Source: Acanthamoeba castellanii str. Neff (taxonomy: Eukaryota; Discosea; Longamoebia; Acanthamoebidae). Taken from it: 64,000 nt of DNA. The notes under the pieces are model-generated. The model did not search any database. It worked only from the letters and a program-made list of their open reading frames with translations, and was not told where the DNA came from. The stretch covers positions 155,714 to 219,713 of the forward strand of contig NW_004457297.1 of the NCBI RefSeq assembly GCF_000313135.1, read 5' to 3'. Positions 56,942 to 64,000 of the stretch are shown here, in pieces; position 1 is the stretch's first letter; every line of letters begins with the position of its first letter. The translations under genes and the position numbers were made by a program.

Positions 56942-57012
56942 GCATCCGTGGTCCAGTGGCAAGATTTCCGCCTGCCACGCGGGAGACCCGGGTTCAATTC
57001 CCGGCGGATGCA
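56942..57012 (+). tRNA. tRNA-Gly (GCC)
   Basis: 71-base cloverleaf: acceptor GCATCCG/CGGATGC, anticodon GCC at 56974-56976, T-arm GGTTCAATTCC, discriminator A. It keeps its CpGs although both flanks have lost them. Confidence 0.95.
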
Positions 57013-57135
57013 CATCTTTTTAACCACCCTGCCTCATCTTTTTCCTTTCTCTTTCCTACCTCCATTCTTCAAGGCCCACTGCATGGTGATGCATGGTGGT
57101 AATTGGGCTGTATTGCAAAGCTCAAAGCAAAGGCA

Positions 57136-58005
57136 TCAGTAGTTGAGCTGCACCCACTTGCCTTCCTTTGCCAGGACATTGGCAATAGCCTCAAGGCCAG
57201 CTGCATCCTCTTCATTCAGCCCATTCACAGTTGGGCTGTCAATGTCAAATACACCAACTACCTCCTAGCAATGGAAAGAAAGGGGAGAGGGTCAGCAAGT
57301 GGAAATAGCAAGAGCTTGCTGGGTTGCATTGTACATTGGTGATGGGTGAAATGATTGGCACCACAATCTCAGAATTGGAGGCAGAGTCACATGCAATGTG
57401 TCCAGGGAATGCATGCACATCCTGCAGACACAACAGATAGAGAAGTGAATTGTTATGCCCACACCAAACCAGAGGATGAGGAGGTCATACCTTGACTAGT
57501 AGAGTCTCCCGCTTTTCCCAGGCACCACCACACACGCCCCTCCCTTTGGGGATCCGCAAGCATGCAATCTTGCCTGGTGTGTACAGTCCATAAAACACAT
57601 TGAGCACAACACAACACAACACATTCCACCACACGCACACGCGAGGTAGGAAGTGAAGATAGTTGTTTGTGACATACCCTGGAAGGGACCCAGCACAAGG
57701 ATCGGTGGTGTCCCCCGCACGAAGTAGAACCCCACCTGTGCCCCATACAACCCACATGAGTGCTTAGCAATTCATCTTCTCTACTTTAAATTGGGAAATT
57801 ATAGATCTGAAGATTGTGCAGTGCCAAGTACCCAGTTGACGGCGTTAGGGCGTCTCTCGTTGAGGGCGTGGAAGACAAGGGAAGCTACGTTGGCCGCGTT
57901 GGCGATGAGGTCGTCCTCCCCGTCGATCAACGCCTTGGCCTCGGCCACCAGCTTCCCATAGAACTCGCCCTCCTTCGCCACTTCTATGCCGTGCAGCTTC
58001 TCCAT
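57136..58005 (-). CDS. msrC: Free methionine-(R)-sulfoxide reductase (GAF-type, MsrC/fRMsr)
   Basis: Five exons in phase, 176 residues: 58005-57832, 57735-57678, 57573-57491, 57421-57335, 57264-57136. Reduces free methionine-R-sulfoxide in the cytosol with thioredoxin. The GAF fold is complete: VNWVGFYFVRG, LGPFQGKIACLRIPKGRGVC, DVHAFPGHIACDSASNSEIV, EVVGVFDIDSPTVNGLNEED. The three catalytic/resolving Cys (IACL, GVCG, IACD) are intact. The two 3' exons and their introns contain no CpG, while the first exon is CpG-rich, an abrupt change within one gene. Confidence 0.93.
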
Positions 58006-58299
58006 TGCGACTGTCCCGCTCGCTCGCCTTCCTCCTTTTCGTCTTCTGTCGGCGATTGCCGTTCTTTTTATTATTATTTTTATTGGCGCTAAATAATAAG
58101 CTTTAAAAAAGGATAATAAAAGTGCGCGACTTGAAGTTTGATTATTTATTTGTTTGCATGCTTTTGTTTGTTTGACAAAATGTACAGGTGGGCGTTAAGA
58201 CATGATCACAAGGATCACACTTCCTTCCTCTCCCATTGTTTTTGTTTTTGTTTTGTTTCGCTTCTCCTGCTCCTCCGAGCGAAGAGACGCGCCTGGCTG

Positions 58300-60904
58300 T
58301 TAGCTGTTGGAGTGGGAGGAGGGGATGCGCACGGTCCGCAGGATCTTGCTCTCCTCCATCTCCTGCAGCGACATGAGGCGGCACGCGTGGGCGGCCTCCA
58401 CGGCGACCAGCTGGTACTGGCGATGCTTGAGGCCATTGATCGAGTGTCGAAAGATGCGCCGCTGTCGGGCGGCAAGCGTCGTAGTCACCTTTTGGCCCGT
58501 GTGCACCGGATCTGATCATGTGATGTCGTAATCTGTTAGCCCAAGAGCGTGTTGTGTGTGTGTGTGTGGTGTGTGTGTGTGTGTGTGTGTCAAAAAACGG
58601 AGTGGCGAAGGCGTACCAAGAATGAGGAGGTGCAGGGTGCCGTTTTTGCGCTTTTCGATCCCCACGATGGTTCGCGAGTGACCCTCGTGCTGGAGGAAGA
58701 TCGGCGGGACGAACGTGGAGGAGTAGAGAGACGGGGAGGACGAGGACGACCCGCCCGAGGGTCGGCGGCCCATGTGGGTGCGTTGTGACGACTCCAGATT
58801 CTTGGCCACGTCGGAGAGTAATCGAGTGTTTCGTTCAGGCCGCGCATGCGCTCCCGAGGGAATCGTGGATGTGGAGTAGAGAGAGGGGGGCGCGCTGCTG
58901 GAAGAGGAGGAGGAGGAGGAGGACGGCTGTAGGAAGAATGAGTCGAGTGTTGTGTTGGTGTGGTTGGACTTGTCGGGACAAGGCGGCGATGATGGGGAAG
59001 AGTAGTAGGCGGAGAAGTAGTTCCAGACCCAGTTGAGCAGTTCTGGGTGAGTGCCATCGGGACCGGTGGCTCGGAAGAAGTCGACGACCGTGCAATCGAT
59101 CCCGAACGATCGCAGAAGCGCCGCACACTCCATGGATCCTGCACCACAGAGAGGGGGAGGTGGTGAGTATGACAGTCCATCGAGTTGGGTTGTCAGGAGG
59201 TCCGTCGGCTGAATCCAAAGAAGGTGGGCCAAGTACCAATCCATTTCTTTCCGCCCGAAAGCGAAAAGCCGAGCTGCTTGGCGCCCTCTTCGTCGTAGCC
59301 CCTGGCCCAGGCCTGTTCGATGAAGGCCTGGATGACCGGTATGCTTGGTATGTGCCCCTTGCCCTCGAACAGCACGGCCTTGTAGACTTCGTTGCTCATG
59401 AGGCCGGAGCACATCATTTGGATGTTGCCTGCACGTGCGGTCGTGACACACATGAAGAGCAAAAATGAGAACTTGGGTGCTGCTAGGGTGTTGGGAATGT
59501 CTTTAAGCCAGCACTGAGCGAGAGAGGTGCGTACGATAGCCGCAGCCCCAGCCGTCGTCCCCCCGGCCGTAGGCGTAGTGAGATGCAGCAGAGCAGATCA
59601 TGACCTTGCCGATTCCATACATGCCCCGACCTTGGTAGCAGGCCTTCAAGGCGGGTATGACGTCTGCACCGATGGAGCCAAGGCACAAAAGGGTGAGAAA
59701 CTGGCCGAGGCGCTGCTGATCAAGGCGGAATGCAGGTGCAACACGTTGTCGAGAAACGGTACCAGGGGTCAACGTCTCTGTGTCGGGTCCTTGCATGAGC
59801 TGCATGAGCTTGTCCTTCTTCTTGAAGGCTTCCACGAGCGACAGACGGTGCGCACCACAGTCTCTGGAGTGCGTGGGAAGAGAAAGAAAGAGAGAGCAAG
59901 ACGATGAGCCAACTGAGATGAGGAGAAAAGTAAAAAGAGGGGCACAAGTAGTACCGTTCGAGACTGCGTATGTACTGCTTCACGTAGGCTCCTTTTTGCA
60001 CCGAGGATGACTGCGTCGGAGAGGGGGCGGAAAGAGAGGGCGAATCCACGGGCGAGTACATCTCGGCCTCTTCGAGGAGCCCACCATTGTATCGCTGCAA
60101 GAGGTCAAAGTCGTTCGCCTCGCGCTTGTCGTGTCGTTCCTTCTCGCCCTGCCGCTGCGTGAGGTTGCGCCGCAATCGATGTGATGGAAGATGTAGTGAG
60201 AAAGCGAACTCGAAATTGCACAGAGAAATGTGGATCGAGAAGAGGGAAAAAAGGAGGATCAGGCATACCAGGGCGCTTTCGATCTCATGCAGCTGCAGAT
60301 GCTCTTCCCATTCGTCCGGTCGAATGACGCAGGTGCAATCGGGCAGCGGGCATTTCATGGGTTTAGATGGCGAGCTCCATCCAATAAAGCTGCCATCTCC
60401 GCCCTGGGCCGCCTTGTTGGTGCCGGGGCTGTTGATGCGGCTATCATTTCGCATGGTCGACTTCTCCGATGTTTTGTGTTTCTTTCGCTGAGGCTGCGAG
60501 GGCGAATCGACGAAATGTTCGCCAACGTGCGATGGAAGAGCGTCTCTAGAGTAGTAACTGAAGCAAATGGGGCACTGCGGCTGGGTCGGACTCGAGTCTG
60601 ACCCCGAAGCATCCGCAGAAGAAGAAGTCGGAGGAGTGATCGACGAGGTGGGTGTCGAGGGGGGCGAAGAATAGAGCAGAGAAGATGCAAAATTAGGGGA
60701 TGAAGGCGAGTTGGATGGATGGGGTCGCCTATCCATCGATGGGCTCACCCGAGGACGCTTCATCTGCTTGCTTACGTTTCTTCGATCCAATTCGGTCTGG
60801 ATTGGTTGGCCACCCCAGCCCCCCTGCCATTTTGGTTGCGTTCTCTTTCCTGGTGGCGACCTTCCCGCGCAAATTTCCATGCGCACGAGTTCGTCCCGCA
60901 GCAT
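58300..60904 (-). CDS. ZUP1: ZUP1/UFSP-type (C78) cysteine protease with zinc fingers, probable K63 deubiquitinase
   Basis: Seven exons in phase, 663 residues from the ATG at 60904 (a later in-frame ATG at 60763 is an alternative start): 60904-60269, 60154-59955, 59863-59763, 59663-59535, 59428-59237, 59138-58617, 58511-58300. Two C2H2-type fingers lie near the N-terminus (CPICFSYYSRDALPSHVGEH and CPLPDCTCVIRPDEWEEHLQ). The protease has the C78 signature GDDGWGCGYR|NIQMMCSGLM with the catalytic Cys, and PPIFLQHEGHSRTIVGIEKR with the catalytic His, then LLILG|DPVH with the Asp. A Ser-rich insert of about 110 residues splits the domain (58980-58760). The combination of fingers and C78 domain marks ZUP1, which cleaves K63 ubiquitin chains in genome maintenance. 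Confidence 0.87.
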
Positions 60905-61160
60905 TTTTCGCTGCCGTGTTTCCAATTTTTGGTGTTGGCACTCACCTCATTGGGCATTACACGAAATTTGAAGAATGGAAGTATCACGACAGTCCCTGCG
61001 GGATCGAATCCTGTTTCCACTTTCAACCCGTCAATTTTCTCACCCCAAAAAAGGAGTCCAAGAAACACTGGAGAGGATCACGTGGGTGGTCACGTTACCC
61101 CGGCCCAAACCCGCATACTAGTCTCTTGATTGATGGAGTAGAAGGTGGAGGAGACGCGGC

Positions 61161-61793
61161 TTAGGCCAGCTCGCCGTCCTGTGCGGGCAGGGCGTTAAGT
61201 TACGGTTGGCGGGGCCAAGGGGCGTTGAACACCACGGAAAAGATGTGCAACACGCAGCCAGTACCTCGAGCGGGAGGAAGAGAGAGAAGCGCAGCTGCTC
61301 ATCGACTGCTCGGGATTTGTGGCCCTTGCCCCACGTATCCTCTACGAGGAACACTTCACCCGCACCCAGGCGCTTCCTTTCGCCGTCGCTCACTTCAACG
61401 TCGACGCTTGCATTCAAATTTACGATCAACTACGCGTGGAAAAATGCTCAGGATCTGTGGAATACCGGTGCTTGGCCCGTGATCATGAACAAGCTTACGT
61501 ACCTGCCGACAGGGCGCGGTGTGCCAATCGTAGTTATAGGTAGCTGGTGTGGTGCGAAATCGGGCACCCTTCACCTTCAGCAATTCGGACAAGCTGCCAA
61601 TCTCGGCCGTTGATTCCACATTCTGATTATGTTAATTTGAGATTAGAGATTTTTGCTTCAAGCATATCACCAGATGCTGACGAGGCGAGAGGCAAGGGCG
61701 CACGATCGACTTCTCTCCAAAGTGGCTTTCACCATCTGCCGACGCGTAGATGGTGGTGATCTTCCATCCAGTACTTTTGTTGTGTTGTTCCAT
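61161..61793 (-). CDS. Small cupin-domain protein
   Basis: Four exons in phase, 130 residues: 61793-61704, 61622-61503, 61429-61265, 61178-61161 (the last codes only DGELA). Blocks: WKITTIYASADGESHFGE, STAEIGSLSELLKVKGARFR, NYDWHTAPCRQ, LIVNLNASVDVEVSDGERKR, LGAGEVFLVEDTWGKGHKSR. 'DGESHF...', 'DWH.AP.rq' and 'GkGH' are typical of a widespread cupin family of unknown substrate. The start codon lies downstream of CKM; no better ATG is in frame. Single-domain cytosolic protein. Confidence 0.8.
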
Positions 61794-61953
61794 CTTGCAG
61801 CGAGCAGGCACAAAGTGGGTGTGGTACTGTGGCAGTTTATTTCCTTGCGCACACTCGCAGGCGCCTTGGTGCGGCAAACACCGTGTTGTGTGCTTTTTTC
61901 ATTGCGACCGTTGCGATGGAGAGAGCAAGCGTGTGGAGAAGGAGAGTGAGAGC

Positions 61954-64000
61954 TTACAGCTCATCGTGCTCAGGATCCTCGACGGCGAGGGGCGAACCCT
62001 GCAGGTTGCTGTAGTGGCAAAAGACATTGACAGTGAGCGGCGAGGTGGTGATGCTTGAACACAAGGGAAGAGATAAGTAAGCTTACGTGGCATGCTGGTT
62101 CAGGAAGGAGACGAAGCCCTCAACGGTCCTGGGACCCTCATAGGTCACGGGCTTGTCCTGTTGTTGCAACATCAGAATTAATTCTCCCAATCTAAGGTCG
62201 AGGTGGCCCAGACAAAGGGCGGTGGGGAGAGAAGGGAGAGGGCTAACCTTGCTGCCAGCGGGGAAGAAGACGATCGTGGGGAATCCCTTGACGGCGACGT
62301 GGTCGTTGTCGTTGGTGGTGGAGTCCATCTTGGCGATGACGATCTTGTCATTGTCCGCGAAACGCTCACCAAGCTCCTCGTAGATCGGCTCGAGGCTCTT
62401 GCAGTGGCCGCACCCTTTAAATACGCAACAGGGTCAGATACGGGACGAGCCACACCAGGGCCAAATAATAATAATAATATGGGAGATACGTACAGGGGGC
62501 ATAGAACTCGACCAGGACGTCCTTGTCGTTGTTGATGACCAAGTCCTCGAAGGTATTGCCTACGAGGATGGTGACGGGGCCATCGTTGGACGCGGGAGCC
62601 TCATCCGACTAAGCCGATGTGAACAGGACACAGTAAGTAGGGTTAAGCAGGCGGCGGAGCGATCCCAACAATCAAGCATCTGCAACGTGGAGGGATTAAA
62701 CACCTTGAAGCTAGGGGCGATGGTGCCATCGAGCACGCCATCGACGAAGTTCTTGAGAGCCTCCTCGGTGATGGGGGTCTGCTCGTCGAGGAGGAACGTC
62801 TTCTCGCGGTGAGGAGCCATGACCACTGCAACGAAGAGGGTGAGCAAAGTCAGCCGATTTACGCGCCAGCTTAAAAAAACCCGGTAGTGGCGAGGGGCTC
62901 GTACGGGCAGCGGGGAAGTGCTTGCCGCTCAGACCGAACTGGGTGACGCGGGGGAAGAACTCCTTGCTGGAAAAGTAAAAACAAATCAGCAACGCCCAAA
63001 GCCAAACACATATAAGGGATTGCGCGGTAGTTGGCAGCGGTAGATCAGATTTAAAAAGCTCGATTTGGTGTTCCTCACTGACAGTCGGAAACTATGTTTC
63101 TCATCATTGAACCACTTGCCCGACCACAACACAGAGTGAACGAACGGAAACAGCGGGGTGGGATAGCGTACGTAAGGTAGACGAAGCCAACCTTGTCGGC
63201 GTACTGCTTGGCCAGCTTGGTGGCAAAGGTGTTGATGGGGTTCCACACGTCCTCCTCGGTGACATCAGCGACGATCAGGAGGATATACTCGAGGCCGCGG
63301 CCAATGAGGCGAGCCCACGCGACGGGGGCCGGCTCCTGTCGACCACATGTGCCATGTGCTCACCCGTCAGATCAAGTCAAGTGCGGAGAAAGAGGACCAG
63401 GTGGACGTACGAAATAGGGGAATCCGTGGCCGGTGACGAGGGAGACGACGGCCTGCTCGGTGACCTCACCCTCGAGGGCAAGAGGCTCGTCGAAGCTCCT
63501 GTAGAGCTTCACGGTACCGACCTTCTCACCAGCCCTGCGTTTCCGAATACAAGGTAAGTGCTCGTGGCTGTAAGGGTTGTTCAGTGGAGGACGGACGTAC
63601 TCCTTGATGAGGTCCTCGGAGACGACATCGACGAAAGTGAAGGAATCAGCCTGGGGGCTCTGGGCAGCGGCGACGAAGGCCTTGTGCGCTGTGGCGGTAG
63701 CGGGGACGAGTTAGCCTTTCATATGGGTAACTGAACAGGAGAGTGCGTCAAGGTACCGTCAGAGTCCTTCTCGAAGAAACCGACGACGACGGTGCCAGCG
63801 GCAATGTGAGCGTCGAGCTGAGCCTTGTCGGTGAGGGTGTGAGTGGGGGGACCGCTCTTCTTGTTCACCCAAGCGACGATGCCTGCACAGCGTGGTGTAG
63901 TGCGTGGTGAGTTCAACTAAGGCATGTGGTCGCAATGCCGCTAAAGGTGAAGAGGCACTCATACCAGAGGCGTCACGAGGACCCTGGTACTCGGTGGCCT
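61954..64000 (-). CDS. Protein disulfide isomerase, 5' end beyond the window
   Basis: Exons within the window: 64000-63965, 63882-63757, 63688-63601, 63534-63411, 63335-63172, 62966-62905, 62825-62704, 62608-62494, 62414-62248, 62157-62087, 62008-61954, all in phase. The b domain begins YQGPRDASGIVAWVNKKSGP, b' follows, and the a' thioredoxin domain has [20 protein letters not shown] (the CGHC is built across an intron) with IAKMDSTTNDNDHVAVKGFP. The protein ends EDPEHDEL, an ER-retention signal. It forms and shuffles disulfides in the ER. The N-terminal a domain is missing only because the window ends. Confidence 0.95.

Noticed and set aside
62248..62494. Loss of the Trp in the PDI active site (reading AP then CGHC)
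   Set aside because: The Trp codon is split by the intron (T at the end of exon 62608-62494, GG at 62414); the motif is intact.

Overview
The window is nuclear DNA from a GC-rich, intron-dense, gene-dense protist. It most resembles Acanthamoeba (inference). The reasons are mostly GT-AG introns of roughly 50-150 bases in nearly every gene, many opening with GT/CA-rich tracts, intergenic gaps often of only 50-300 bases, and an amoebozoan-type gene set (dymeclin, six-repeat villin, ARPC1, sterol delta-7 reductase, HCCS-type cytochrome c lyase). Coordinates given for genes are whole spans; exons worked out by reading frame and splice phase are listed in the evidence.

Layout. 0-10.6 kb: 5' part of dymeclin, a Smi1/Knr4 protein, a left-handed beta-helix nucleotidyltransferase-like protein, a proline-rich triple CCCH zinc-finger protein, two small secreted genes and one unknown small gene. 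10.6-12.9 kb: a complete Tc1/mariner (IS630-like) transposon with inverted repeats and TA target sites that carries a second, SAM-domain gene. 13-20 kb: a CHD-like remodeller, a methyltransferase, sterol delta-7 reductase. 20-37 kb: villin, cytochrome c heme lyase, a type II membrane glycosyltransferase-like protein, ARPC1, a second methyltransferase, a membrane-anchored alkaline phosphatase homologue, an unknown protein, an F-box protein. 37-47.5 kb: TPR/O-GlcNAc-transferase-like protein, coiled-coil protein, secreted SdrD_B-repeat protein, mitochondrial EF-P-like protein, TetA-like MFS transporter. 47.5-54.2 kb: a VanX-type dipeptidase gene split by a Ty1/copia LTR retrotransposon. 54.4-64 kb: RAD51B, three tRNA genes (Phe, Ser, Gly), free methionine-R-sulfoxide reductase, a ZUP1-type deubiquitinase, a cupin, and the 3' part of a protein disulfide isomerase.

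Two themes stand out. First, both mobile elements carry a CpG-to-TpG/CpA mutation signature: all four differences between the two LTRs and both differences between the transposon ends are at CpG, and every premature stop seen in the retroelement reading frame is TGA. This suggests cytosine methylation or a RIP-like process. Second, several host enzymes keep their fold but have lost catalytic residues: the alkaline phosphatase homologue lacks its nucleophile and metal ligands, the CHD protein has altered ATPase motifs I, V and VI, and the OGT-like protein lacks the conserved His/Thr motifs. These may be pseudoenzymes.

Several otherwise good genes also show single-base frame changes without a visible intron, and there is a 30-base N gap, so a draft assembly with some indel errors is likely.
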